From assembly GCA_017562135.1 (NCBI GenBank), contig QEYB01000187.1, positions 62,001-126,000 of the forward strand: a DNA stretch of 64,000 bases, read 5' to 3'. A program made the position numbers and the translations under genes. This DNA comes from Dipylidium caninum. Taxonomy: Eukaryota; Platyhelminthes; Cestoda; Cyclophyllidea; Dipylidiidae. The notes beneath the pieces are model-generated. The model saw only the letters and a program-made list of their open reading frames with translations. It was not told the DNA's origin and made no database searches. The number at the start of each line of letters is the position of its first letter. Position 1 is the first letter of the stretch. Shown one piece after another: positions 44,778-58,015 of this stretch.

Positions 44778-47700
44778 CTGGACAGTGGTAGTTAGCTAGA
44801 AGACAAGGATGCGGGACCAAGAATGAACCATACCGCGTGTCATTATCGGAACTGTTTCGTCTTAGGAATTCCCAATCAATATCCGTTCTTTTATAGCAGA
44901 TGGCCGATTTTCATTGGTCAGTTCAGTTCGACGACTCATTGGTCAACGGTCATCGAGCATGGATTATAGGCGAGTTCGAGGGGTCAAAGCGAGCCAATCA
45001 CAAGGCGCCCTGTGGTCTCATTGTGCCGATTGGAACTTCATTTGTCGCCCACAAAATACACAATTCGATGGATCTCGAGCACGTGATGAGTCATGTCAAG
45101 CGTTTTAATTAGTGTGACCGTTGAACCTAAGTCCGACCCAGGAAAATTTGTGCTCTCATCCATTTGTTGCACATCTTAGGAGCTTTATTAGACCGGCCAT
45201 CGTCAACCTCTTGCGGGTTACACGTCCAACCGTTTCAAGGACCCCTTTTCTTTCCAAGCATTCTTGTCGGCAGTTCGTCTTTCGATGCTGTGTTTTCTTT
45301 TAATAAATTTTTCCAAAGGAACCCGCTCTGTCGCGATTAAGTGAACCATAAGTATTCCTAAAATATGCGTTTACACACTCACCTTACTGGAGGGTGCTGC
45401 CCTACAAAAGTGTCACTTTTACAACTGAAAGCTGGTGCACTTGGACATTCGCCCTGAGAGCAGAATTTAGATGAATTTCGGTGATGCGAAGGCGTTTACT
45501 TCACTTTGGCTGACATATAACAGATGTATGTTTAAGACTTCTCTGTCTTGTGAATTTATTTATCCTCCATAAATGATGCTTAAATTGATTTCTGGCGACA
45601 TGACATTGGCGAAAGCGGGGATCCGACTTGACGGTGACTCTCAATAAAGGGGACACCCTTGGGATCCCATTTCGTGTGTGGGAAAATTGAAAATCAATAG
45701 AAGGACATGGGAGATCCCACGTGGTCCTGTGGCTCCCCCGTAATTAATTGGTGGGGCTCGGTGGGGGGGTCACAACAGAAACCGTTGGCTACTTTCGATT
45801 ATGCTGATGACACCTTAAGGACCTTTCTAGCCGCCATTTTGGGCTACGATATCCGCACTTATGGGGCAACTTTGTAGGCGTGTCAGGAGAGTGTTTGTCC
45901 GTCCATTCTTCGGTTAACCACCGGCAATGCCACTCCGACTGGCGTAAATGATTAAGGAAACTTTAAAGCTGATTCTGACAGGGAATTGTGAAGTCAGAAA
46001 GGGGAAGTGAACAGTCTACTGAGTGCATAAAACACATGTGAAGCCTGATGGCTGATCATTCGATGATAAGATTAGCTATCTAATGCTTCCTCCTATTTAA
46101 AATGCGTAGTGAACAGCTCTGTAAACATATTCTACTCTAAGTATGCAAAACTCTAGCCTGAAATGAAAAAAACCACTTGCTACCAACTGCCATCTTCGGG
46201 CCAAATTCAAGTGTGATGCACCTTTTTGACATTTTCCGGGATTGGAATTCTATCGCCCAAATTATTATTCCCACAAGCAAACGTAAAACACGTATATTAG
46301 TATTTCAGATACTATAACATTTTGAAACAAGGTTCAGAAGAAACGTTATTTTAACTAACGAATAAGTGATAATGGCTATCAGATGAGTTTGACTCATTGT
46401 CACATAAAGTAAGTGATGTCATCTGGCCGCACCGTTAGGGGGGGGGGGGGAATAGCCAGAGGACATGACACCGCAAATTGTCAACACGCCCCTGTCACTA
46501 GATGTGTAAGAGACTGGCGAAACCCCACCCATATCCACACCACCTTGCCAACACTCTCAACACCAACTTGTAGGTCAAGGCCACGGTCAGTCTTCGGTCA
46601 ATTCCTCCCCGCCCCCTACCCGTCACCGTTGTGAGATGGTCTAGGGAGATCTGAGCTATTGTCAAACATTGGGTTCTACTAGTCCTTCCGTTTTTCATAA
46701 ATGTACCTGTAAACACGTGCCGGTGATGAACAAAGCACTGTGGAAAGTTCTACTTTATGGCGTGTCAACCTTTAGCCATATGCCGAGTAGCTGGGCCCCT
46801 GGGTCGTCCATTTAGCCAGTTGAGCCTTTTTTATGCCAGTAAAAACCCGATTTTTTTTGGCATCTCCTATTACGATTATAGAAAGATAAAAATTGCTACA
46901 TAGATGATAATGGGAGTGGAAGACGAAAAGGGTGGAAGATTTCCTGATCACATTGACTCGAGAACAACTTTTTAAAAGCCACATAAGATGTACTGGAATT
47001 GACGATCATCTTTATGTCACCGTCACCGGTATTTCCTGTAAGTGGCTGAATAACATGGCTTTCCTGCTGTTCCCATCACATATTCAAAGGGGCAAAATGC
47101 ATCTTGCTTGTATAACTTGCAGTTAGATTCTCCAAACTCCTAAAAGGTAATATCTTTTGCATAAAAACTGTGACGTGGGCAACAGTTTTGAAAAATAATG
47201 CTCTAGGCAAGGATATGCACGCCACAATTATCCATGAATTTGGGTTGTCCAGGGTTTGCATTGAAGTGAGATGAGGCCGAAAAGATGCCGATTTGTTGAG
47301 GGTATAGCACAAGACTAGCACTATGCAAACAAACCGATCATACTCCTTTACTGAGATTAAAAGGAAGAGGCTCCCAATGCTGAATGACGCTTTATAAAGA
47401 GTACGCAAATGTTCAAAACTTTACTATGAGTGGAGTAGCTTTCCACCGACGCTGATGACACATTATGTCCCCCGGAGAGAAGCGCACCGATATAGGAAAG
47501 ATTTGATGGTTAATCAGAAGAAAGCCTGCAAAGTCAAATTTTAATACTCGTTTGTGTGTTATAGGCCGGTACGACTCGCCCTTTTAGCTGCCTGACTTTC
47601 TGGCTCTTTATTATGCTCAAATTGTTAATTAATAAATGTCATGACTTAGTGAAAGTGAATGCATGGTTAGAGGCAGCTCATTTGAATGAAGAATACAACT

Positions 47701-49201
47701 TATAAGAATATGCGAGAGGCAAAATTTTGAACGAATCGGGCCATTTTCAAAAAAAACAGGAAAACATCCCACTGTGCAATGAAAACACACTGTCTATTTC
47801 CCCAAACTGTGGCAAATGATAAGATCATTTTGAAGATATTGTAATCACAAGGCTTGTGAAGAATTCCTGACGAGAATGATAAAAGTAGAATTCAACAATG
47901 CATACGCGAAGTCGGTACTCATGCAAATATTTCGTTCACAAAATTAAAAATGGTACTTTTTCGCCAGTTTAATATGTTAAAAATGAAGATATGTAGAGTA
48001 GTGAGCAAGGATTATTTATTGTGTACTTGATAAGCTCAATAATGGATTTAAATACTAACTTGGATTAGACAGAGTGACACTTTTATTCTACCAATGGATC
48101 ATATACTCCATTGTCAATAATACTTTTGGCGCTATATTGCAGTGTTACGACAAAGAATAGATTGAAAACATCCAAATTGGCGCTCCTAATACTATGCTTT
48201 AGACGCATTTGGATATGATGCATGTGTTTTTGGTATGTGGCTGCGGAGCATCGACCTATGGGACATCCTGGATTTTCATAACTTTTATTCTAGGAGGCTA
48301 TTGGCAGCTTTTTTATGCGAAAAGAAGTGGTTATGCGGCTGATGGGCTTTACGCTCTAGAGAATTAGTCAAACTGTCCACTGTATTGTTTCAATGCAGCA
48401 GGCCACCAGGGAACTTTCCTTCTTGTCAAATAACAGACTTAAATTCCAATCTAATCTAAATGCATATGCTGTTGCCGTATTCACTTCGACTCGATATTAT
48501 TAGTCTTTTTTACAATAGCAATAAGCTTTTCGAAAAATCATAGGCGAAATAAAAGGTAAATGGCCGCCAGGATTTAGATAAAGTATTTAACCGTCAACCG
48601 CATGCCGGGACAATAGAACATTGCTATCTGTAATGACTGAAAGCTATTAAGTAGCAGGTTTTGAATCTAAAAATATATTAAGACGCATGTAGTATATGAA
48701 TTTACGAGGGTCTACGCAGAACTATAACTCTTATATCTTTGTTTTGTTAAACAGCCGTTTACAATAATTTCCCTCTTTGGACCAATTGCTGATAAACTCC
48801 TTATTCTGCTAGTTGTCTGTGATACACTTCTTTTTTTGGTTTGAGGTGCATTTTCGCCCATAGTCTGCTCTGGCGCCTGGTTTATGCATTTAAGACCTAT
48901 ATCTACACTTCTCATTAATCTTCCCGGTTGTTGAGTAGTGTACTTCGCTTTGAACCTGGCTAAATCTTTCCGCGGTTTGGGACCCTAAAAACAATTGGCA
49001 CTCGTATTTTTTAAAGTTTTATTTACGTTTAACACACGGCCCCCTGCTTTTGCTAAAGCAATGACTTCTTAGTGATGGATTCAGTTTGGACAAGACCGGC
49101 GCCACAAATTTGTGTTTATTTTCCTCAAAACATCATATTTCCCTTAGATAATTTTCAGTCTGACAGCAGATATGGTAGTATGTCTTTTGCTCCCTTTAGC
49201 C
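44778..49201. other. Intergenic between the Snail-like exon and the FLYWCH-like gene
   Basis: About 4.4 kb, AT-rich apart from a GC-richer part near 46.4 to 46.7 kb. A TATAAAAG-like box (minus, 44888-44896) could serve the Snail-like gene, but no matching first exon is visible. A run of 13 G lies at 46438-46450. Short frames near 44.9, 46.9 and 48.8 kb are not supported as genes. Confidence 0.45.
46438..46450. repeat. Poly-G tract
   Basis: Thirteen consecutive G. Confidence 0.85.
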
Positions 49202-51165
49202 ATGACAGCAATTGCAGAATTTGAAAGAAACATTACGTCCCAACGTTTTGGTTCCTTCAAACAGTTACAGGATAATCTGACTGCCTTCTCTGATGTACGA
49301 TTTTCCTTTCAGAAACAAGTTTTGCTTCTAGACATATGGTTACCGTTTTGTTAACTCAAAGTTCAGCTACTATCATGAAGGAACTCAAAACCGTGAACGA
49401 TTTGTTTATAAATACCTCGATTTGAAGTGCGCTTACGCCAAAAAGCGTAATTGTGCTGCGTATTGCAATGTGAGATGTCGTCGTAATTTCATGTATATTC
49501 GTTGTTGGTCCATGGAACATAATCATCCTCCAGATCCTCCAGACACATCTACTTTGGTCGATTGCACTGAGTCATTCAAATGCACCTTTACTTCTATGTT
49601 ATTTGACAGTTTTCAAGAGCTCGAAGGCAAAATTCGCGAATTGGAGCAGGTGCGTCAACTTGATCATTTTCAAACCATTTACATAATTTTTTGCAAAACA
49701 AGAAAGTTAACTGCAAAATCGCTCATCTTTATCTTCTTTTTTTGTATTGTTCTTTAGTTAAATAATATTATTTAATACCGACCCAATTGAGTTGTCTCAA
49801 ATGATTTATTACCGCTGCACTTCCGCACTTAGGTGACAGGGACTAGATTTACTAAGTATTCGACAAGGATGCTCCCTGAGTCGAGTGAGCATAAAGAAAG
49901 ATTGGTTTATGAGAGGGTCAATTATGGTTGCATTCACTCAGGCAAAACGAAGCAGAGAAACTCCGCATACATAGGAGTACGTTCGCAGAAAATCGGCTGT
50001 CAGGCGCGCATACGAGCCTGTATAGCCAAAGACAAATTGAAAGTGATGCTATACAGTATGAAACATAATCACATTGTATCCAATGCCTGTCGAAGTTCTG
50101 GATCCGCACGAAAACCACATTCTGTGAGTTTTTCGGTTTAGTGTTGACTGCCATTGGCTAAGTAGGGGGATTTGTTTCTAACCTCGTGATTATTTTCATT
50201 TTTTTGAGAACAAACTGCATTGCAGCTGGTTGTTAGGCTTGTGTTCACATTTACCGGGCTATAGAGGTTATTTATCATTGCGTAGTTTAGATTTCGACTG
50301 TGTTAGGTAACTTCTACGAATTGCGTGCTCAGTAAAAGATACACGGTTTGGTTTGTTGTTTTTGACTTGGACCTACTTGATATTGTTTATTAGTTATTCT
50401 TATTAGAAGGTCTCGGTTTGGCTAGCTTTAAAAGTTGGAGGATTGGTTACTTATTTTAGGTTCGCAAGTTCTATGAAACGATTTACTTCCCACCATGATC
50501 TGCTGCCATCTCTCGGTGCTTGCATTGTTAGATTATTTCATCATTGATTTTTGTCCTATTAGACGTGTTGCATGTGTGACATTTGAGTCAGGTGACAAAT
50601 CATTTTATTACGTATGGACATTATGACGATCACAATAAAACAACCAATGGGCTCCATTATCAATTTTTTTGCAATATGGACATTTAGTACGACGACTTAT
50701 CCTCGTCGCCAGGCCATGCCTACGGTGAGATAGTGGGAGAGGATGCAGAAGTGGACTTCGAGCTCGACTTGCCCAATCTGGCCGCGACTGCTGCTAACGG
50801 CTTTCGAGATGAGGATCTCCCTGCCATGCCAATTGTGCTCAAGAAGACTCGTTCTTCGCATCCCCAAATCACCGTAAATGTAAGTTTTTTCATTTCTTTC
50901 CAGTCAACAAAAACATCTTATTTCTCATGTATACTTACTGCCATCGTTTATCAACTACTGATTTCCTCATGGACAATTCAGTCAATATTTTAATTTAATA
51001 ATTTCTCGAGTCCTACAAATACAAACAGGAAATAGTGGTAGTGTCATTTTTTTCTAGAGTTGCACACAAACCAGAAGAGCTAAACGTGCCCGGAGGTCAC
51101 GCTCGCATGATGAAAATGACGAAGAGGGTAACGAGTGTGAAGCCTCTGAAATAGACGCATGTTAG
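49202..51165 (+). CDS. Protein with two tandem FLYWCH/FAR1-like zinc-binding domains
   Basis: Five exons join in phase 0: 49202-49294, 49332-49649, 49833-50123, 50688-50879, 51058-51165, giving 333 residues; the first intron is 37 nt. Domain 1 begins FGSFKQLQDNL, continues with YGYRFVNSKFS and C...RNCAAYCNVRCRR and ends SMEHNHPPD. Domain 2 has RLVYERVNYGC, QKIGCQARIRAC and ends SMKHNHIVS. The C, C, H, H spacing and HNH end are those of WRKY-GCM1-superfamily DNA-binding domains as in FAR1, MULE transposases, FLYWCH and the ZSWIM3 N-terminus. A basic stretch (RRAKRARRSRS) near the C-terminus suggests nuclear import. There is no transposase core, so it is probably a host transcription factor, perhaps from a domesticated element. 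The start could also be at 49172 or in an unseen exon. Confidence 0.75.
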
Positions 51166-52927
51166 CTTGCTAAATTGACTGCCATACCTTTGACTGCTAC
51201 ATAACCCCTATTAACTGTATATATTTCTTTACCTAGTCCCATTTTACGAATCTCCTGCCAATTATCTGCGATGCCAAGATTCGAAATTACAAGTAAATAA
51301 CATTGACAGTGGTCATCTAGTGAGTTGTGCTTATTCATTAATCTATCAGAAAATCGTCGACTGCTTTTTCCTATAGTTGCTTAGTTTAGTCATACGTGCT
51401 TTTAATTACTGATTCTTTTCCCTGTTTTAAATTCTATATGTCGACATGTAATCAATTTTATTTGGAGTTGAGTTTATTATTTGTTTTTTTTAATCTTCTA
51501 CTACATGATATTGTTATCTCGATTTATCGAAAACCGTTGTGACTTGTGGTGGGATGAGCTATTATGTAAAAAAAATTGTGTCTATTAAGCTCTGACCTTA
51601 TTTTGATTAAGAAATTGCTTAATGGACTGAAATAATTGGGGTAGATCTATCGAGACTTTATCGACTGGTCACTTCCTTAGATTGAAATTCAGGAACTATA
51701 TGGTTGCGGGCACGGTAACAATATCAATGATTACAAGGTGGGGGAAGTTGGAAGAGAAATGGAGAGAGGTTGTATTGATGGTGACAGTGACCGTGCCAGC
51801 GAAGAAGACAATGACAAGAGACGCGAAATGTGTGCTGTACCAAGTTGCTTTTACCAACCCGACTCATAATGGCGCCACGAAGATACCTCTCCGCATCACC
51901 GTTAGCAAACCATTGTTGTTTTAAAGTTGGTAGATTTTGGCTTTGCACGCTTCGATTCTGTGTAGACGATGCTCTTCACCAAAGGCTGTTCTTTGCATTT
52001 TCCTAATTTTTATCTTGTATTTTGGGTCCATTTTACGAATATCTGCATTCTGGTGGATAAAAACCTTACAGAAATCAAGTCACTTGGATTGACTGTTTCG
52101 ATTTAGACTGTTTTCCTTTTTTTTAGAAACCCATGGAATTGGTCCCTAGACCTGTACTACTTCCTTATTGCTGTATATATCTATGTCTGAGCGTAACAAC
52201 TCTTTCTCTGTTCCTTTTAGCCGTTGGGCCTTGTGATTTGCGATGGGCTGCCTGTGGGTTGGAATGGCGCATGGCACCAGTGGGTTTTGGGGTAGCTGGG
52301 GATTAGACGGGTGGGCTCGTGGTGGGGTTACATTGTTGGGAGTTTCTTGCGTTTGGTTCGGCGGTGATGCGCTCTAGATGTGGGGTAGAGATTCGGTCCG
52401 AGGTAAAGTCGTAATAAATGCCTACCTCTTAAGCGTAAGTATAAAATAATAAATACTATTCAATGTGCTTATTATATCAAGAGCTTGTATAAGCTGAAAA
52501 GGAACAGTGGGAATTGTTTTAACAGCGTTTGTTTTAACCAATTAGATGCCATTAGCCAGATCGTAGGGCGACGTCTCGCGTCGACTTTAGAGCGGTTCGT
52601 GTGAGTATGTGGTTGTTTTCGATGGCTTTGATGTTTTACGCATTTATAAATATGGAAAAGGGCTACCCGGTCATCGCTGGTACTTCTACATCGGCGATGT
52701 TTAAGGATATAGGCCTTAGCATCATTTGTTGTCTTCAAAGTTCTTTGTTGATATCGTAGGTTTGCATTGTCTAACGTTTCGTAAAATTGTTGTCGGCGTT
52801 ATTCGATGGGTCGCACTGCCCTTCATCTTTGGATTCATGCCACTTTGAACCCCTGGTATTAGTACCACATGTATACTGTTTCCGTCACCCCATAACATTT
52901 GCCTTTTAATTACAGCTTTGACTTGTA
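51166..52927. other. Intergenic between the FLYWCH-like gene and PREB
   Basis: It includes a frame at 51685-51870 (GNNINDYKVGEV..., DGDSDRASEEDNDKRRE) after a good acceptor (AAATTCAG), which could be an alternative last exon of the preceding gene, but no donor in phase was found. A G-rich strand-biased block lies at about 52225-52400. A CTTTTAATTACAG just before 52918 suggests that PREB has an intron in its 5' UTR. Confidence 0.45.
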
Positions 52928-55900
52928 ATGAGAAAACTCATGGGGTCAGATCGAAGAATCCTTCGTACATTTTCATATCCGGTTTATCAGTTAAAAGCAA
53001 TCGGGCCCAACACTGTTATTGCTGCTGGAGGCGGCGGAAATTCCAAAACAGGTGTACCCAATCGAATAGAGATTATCCAGTTCGATCGTCCAGCTTACAT
53101 TTTACCCACTCAGGATATGAATGAAGCTCTCATTCCATCTAATCCGACGGTACTCCCAATTTTAACCGAATTTTTCACGGAGTCACTCCCTTTCTTATTT
53201 TAGTTAGTTGGTGCTCTCAATACAAGCTGTGTAGCTATTATGCACATGGCTCTTGGATGCTACTCATCCAGAGCAGCTTTTCTCTTTGCTCTCGAGGGTT
53301 CTACCTGCAGGGAATACTTCATTTACACCAACGACCTTGATTCTTCAACAATCACTGGCGCTGTTTCGACAGAAGAGGAGTTTGTTGTATCATCTATGGG
53401 TTCGACGCAATACTTTCAGCAACAACACACACCCTCCTCCTCCGATGAAAGTCACTCCAACACTGGGGTTAGTTCTACAACCACGATAACAAAACGCTCG
53501 GCGCGGGTATCTCCTTCCGAGGTAAATAAAAAAATGTCGGTTAACGACAAAGATGAAGAACAATTGTCGTGGACTTGCGAAGCGCTGCATAGCGTCAGTA
53601 TGGCCCCAACAAGTGCTTTGATGGAACGTCGTCGCCTGGATAGCTGTAGCAGCACGGGCAGCGTTTCCGCGTTTGTAGATGACGGTGATGAGTTAACCTG
53701 CATTGCTTCGGGAGGGGCAGCAGGTTATGGGTGGTGCGCAGTAGGCACCTCTCATGGTGGGGTTGCTCTCTTTGATCAACACATTTTGCCCGTGGAGATT
53801 TGCTGTTCTCCATCGCCTCGTTCTCTCCCTGCGAACGCCTATAAATTCACTTTTGACGATGAAGGCACAGGCGTTACTCTTCAGGTTCGACTATTAACTC
53901 TTTGTATTTGATTCGTAAGTTCCATGTTATTGTAGGTCTGATACTTTTATGCGGTTCCGCCTAATTTTTCATTTTTAGTTGAAATCTTTAAGCATCGCAA
54001 AGCACTGGTTCTATTTAAGGGAAGGTGGCCATTTAATTCAGTTGCATGACAAGATGTATGTTGAATTCCCTTCAGGTCTAAAATGATGCAACTTTCGGGC
54101 TAGTCTTCCGTAAATTATTTTTTTACCAAGTTTTTTACCCGTTTTTTAATCTATATCGTCACCATTTGTTTACTACTTCGATCATATTTTAATTTTAGTG
54201 TAGGTCGTATTTGTCATCAAATTTTTTATTAAACCTTAGCAATACACTTCCAATGTTCGTTGATACACTTCTCCGTACTTGTTTTATCTGTCTTTTACTT
54301 TTCAGTTTTCATTAAACCACTTTATCCTTCAAACATGACCTATTTTAATAAACTGCTGAAAAAATTGCTAGGCTTGAGTTTGGAAGTGTTATTCTCTTCT
54401 CCTTTCCATACCTACCTCAACTTGAAACGCCTCGGGGTTAGTCGTACTTATCGACCGAATTAGGACTAACTTTTTTCATGTGAACTGATGGACTTAAATT
54501 ATAAAGTTGTGCTAGCACATCGTGTCTCATGTTCTCACAAATCATCTTTTAGCTGCGGAAATCAAATATTATTAAATACATGCTCATTTTTTGCTGATTA
54601 TTATTTTCTATTGAGTTCTGTTTAACGAAAATTCGCACTAGCCTTCAGTGTTTGAAGTGTATTTTTTGCCGATTATTAGTGATAACTTAGTCTTATCCTC
54701 TCATCTGTTACCTAGGTCCATAAAATCACACCTTTTAGGACGAAATAATTTATGTTCTGCATATACTGGGCGCAAGTTCGATAGGAGACAGCAAGTAGGG
54801 TTGTCAACGGTATTTCGGAACCGGTCGCCATTTGCAGGCATTACATAATATTACTGAAATCCCAATTTGAGAGTTCGTGCATTGGGCATTGCGGCCCTTA
54901 GTGAATCTCGCATGAATTTGATCTGGGCGGAAAATAGTCTAAGACCGCATTGAAATAATTCTTGTTCCTTAATTACCCGCGAAGCTGTATCAATGAAGAT
55001 CTTTTTCATTGATGACAAAATAGTACCGTACCTTGAGATTTCCAAACTATTAGGTTTTTGAATTACATTACACAAGCTTCTAAGGGCAGTATCCTTATCA
55101 TTTAGTCACATTAATGTTACAGACTTTAAATTAGGTTTTTAAATCTACTAGTATTATTTCCCTTGCAGCCTATTTGTACTCTGCCGGATGCAAGTGGAGG
55201 ACGGTGCGCTCCAGTATGTGATGTGGCTTTGTCGACTGCTACTTTCGCAAACGATGCTGAATCCACTTCGGTGTCTCTGAGGAAACCAAATGAAACGCGA
55301 CTGTCAGTGAGTCCCTTGTTGGCCACAATCAGCGGTCAGCCAATGGGCAGTTTGTTGTGCATTTGGCGATTGCCCATTGTTATGAACTCTGCTTCTACTA
55401 AGAGAGTCAAATTCGCCATGGACGAAAAAAGTAGAAATGAGGGGGATTTGGGACCCCCCTATTCCCCTCTTTTGTATGCTGAAGTGAAAATGGAGAACGC
55501 ACACATTACTATGGAGCAAAAGGTTCGTTAATCTGGTTTCCTCTCTCCATGTTATTTACATCTGAAATTTAAATGCATCATGAGACTTATCCATCTAAAT
55601 GAAGATTTGAAGTTAAAACGGTGGCCGTATTGTCTAGGTTTCATGAATAAAATTTTATTGAGAGATATATAAATCTCTTATTTTATTGGTAGTATTGAAC
55701 GATTAATCTACATACCTTGCTTCTTTTGGTTAGACGTAGTGCTTTTTTAGTGACACTTTTGACACATGCTCTACAACCTATCTCATGGCCACAGTTATGT
55801 CAATTTGTGCTTTAACTGAGTTTATACGTTAAAGACCTCAAGATTAGAGAGCTCCCCAAAACTCATTTACAGCTGTAGTAGAAACGTCATTTTGCAACGT

Positions 55901-57474
55901 TTTCTACTATAGCCGTTCTTGATTCATTTCGTGTTTGAATCGTGTGGTCCCGTGCATCACTGTTGGCAATGTGTAGGCTTTCGTCTGGCTTATCTCGTTG
56001 TGACTCGTAGATAATTGTATGATAGGCTTAGAGAAGTTTCTACTTACATAGTTATCAAGTCATAAAGGGTGCCAAATGAGCTAGCTTCTCAAAATACGCA
56101 CGGATTTGGACCTACAACGTTCTATGAACTTGTCGAAAAGCTATTTCTTATGCCATGACTTAAACCTCGAATTTAATTGAGCCGAAATTTAGCTTAGTCG
56201 CTCTCATCTCGAGCCTAATGTAAACGCATTGTGTAACCAAAACCTCTCGTCCATTAACACTGCAGTCAATTTTCCTAGGACTTAGAATATTTACAAGTCA
56301 GGAAGTCCGCAAGGCGGGCTGTTTAATAGGCGGCTAAGTACATAGAAGTATATTATCGTCTTATTTTGTGGAATCAACAGTCAGGACCATCAAGGTCAAA
56401 AAGGTCTGAGACTGGCATGCGTTTTCGTCACTGTGAGTTTCTGCGTTGGATACATCCGTGGCCTTCTCGGGACGACGGTCTCTTTACTTTCTTGGTGACT
56501 ACCGAGCAGCCGCTGAGTCCTACCACGCGTTCTGTTTGCCACCTTTCTGTTTGGCTCGTGCCGCTGCCTCCTGCTTCTACTACCAGTAGTCCGCACCGAG
56601 TATTGGGCCTTGAACGCTTTGCAGCTGTCCCTCTGCCTCCAGGCGAAATCCCCGCCTGTATCGCTGTCCATCCCAGTTCCCATCGTGGCTTAATCGCTCT
56701 CGGGACCATGGAAGGTTCCGTAGACGTCTTTATGTGAGTATTCCTTAAATCTTTCGAAAATCGACAATTGTGATCGGAATATCGGACATTACATTTATTT
56801 CGTCAGTCTTTTCTACGAATGTTTCGAGTCTTAAGAGTCTTCGCTTGTGCCTCTTCAATTCTACTCAACTCAATTACCATAGTTCTCCATAAAGAATCAC
56901 TTTGGGATTGAATGATGTCTAAGAAAAGCAAAAATATGTGCAGCTCGAAGGTGGGATAATTTCCCGTTGGAATGATTTAGAATTTGGTGGAAGTCACTTA
57001 CTCCATTGGGGAACCTAACATGAGCTTCTGACGACCAGTATTATAAGTGATGAATGCTTCTTAAGAGTTGGTTCATGGACTTCAGTTAGTCATTTTGTAA
57101 TGAACTTTTCTCCATTGGCACGCAGGATCTCTCTACGTGCTCATCGTCTAGAGCGTGTCTACAGCATGCCTAAGGCGCATCCGATCTTTGTCACCAGTCT
57201 CGCTTTCCTACCTCCACGGGAGCGAAACCAGCAACACTCAACTCCCACCAGCAACACCACACCAAACCGCCTCTTACCACAGCACTACGAGTTGGTGAGT
57301 TCGAGTGCGGACCGCGTGATCCGGTGGCACAGTGGACCTTCACTCCGGAGCATTGTTCTCCTCGACGCGCGCCAACCTACCCGCTCCTCTATTACGTCTA
57401 AGTTCTACCTCATTTTCTGGCTGACTCTACCCCTCCTCATGTCCTTCTTGAACGCTATCCTACCCGTGCCTTGA
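52928..57474 (+). CDS. PREB: PREB / SEC12, guanine-nucleotide exchange factor for SAR1
   Basis: ER-membrane WD-repeat protein that loads GTP on SAR1 to start COPII coat assembly. Five exons join in phase: 52928-53149, 53204-53884, 55169-55522, 56381-56733, 57126-57474, giving 652 residues (human about 417). The N-terminus has YPVYQLKAIG and AAGGGGNSKTGVPNRIEI; GGGGxxKTG is the potassium-binding loop essential in SEC12. Later blocks match the family: MRFRHCEF, GLFTFLVT, LIALGTMEGSVDVFM, KAHPIFVTSLAFLPP. It ends with one membrane segment (FYLIFWLTLPLLMSFLNAIL), giving a cytosolic propeller and a C-terminal anchor. The extra length is mostly a Ser/Thr-rich low-complexity insert in exon 2 and parts of exon 3. 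The start is the first ATG after an apparent 5' UTR acceptor. It converges on POLA1, 541 bases apart. Confidence 0.93.
53885..55168 (+). other. Second intron of PREB
   Basis: 1284-nt AT-rich intron beginning GTTCGA and ending CCCTTGCAG. Nothing else seen in it. The third (55523-56380) and fourth (56734-57125) introns are also long and empty. Confidence 0.8.
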
Positions 57475-58015
57475 TAGAGCATCCATCCACACATGCGACA
57501 ACCCACTTGTCTTTCTGGCTTTACTCTGTTTTCGCAAATGAATGCGGAGACGGCGCCTCGGTCAAAACTGCTTTTTAATTCTCAATTCACTTTCCGTTTT
57601 TTCCATCCTGTCTTCGCTCTCCTCCACTACTAGCCACTAGTTTTCTACTATCCTACTGTGTATATTGTAATGGGGTATGGGAGGTGTGTGTGATGTCTAT
57701 TTTTTAAAAATCTTCGGCATTAATAGTCTCGTGCAAGACGGAATAGGAAGCAGTTGAAGTATCAAGTTATTCGATGGGGATTTGCATTGTACACAAAGAA
57801 AAGCTGTCAACATACCATGGTATAATATTTTCTTCTATCTTGACACCTTCGAGATGAACCGCTCTTACCTTTACAATTTGTAGTATACCAAAATAAGATT
57901 TTATTAAAATAGTCTCCAGGCTTACAATGCGGGAGAGTACAGTGATCTAATGTAAAACGGAAGGAGGAGAGGAGGTGGGGAAAACACATATCGTCAATCC
58001 ATTTTCATCGCCCCG
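57475..58015. other. Spacer between convergent PREB and POLA1
   Basis: 541 bases. On the minus strand AATAAA (57900-57905) lies about 110 bases past the POLA1 stop and is its likely polyadenylation signal. No canonical signal for PREB is obvious. Confidence 0.65.

Noticed and set aside
44888..44896. TATA box assigned to the Snail-like gene
   Set aside because: The main exon appears to begin after a 3' splice site at 44778, and no first exon with a plausible ATG follows the box in phase; left as uncertain.
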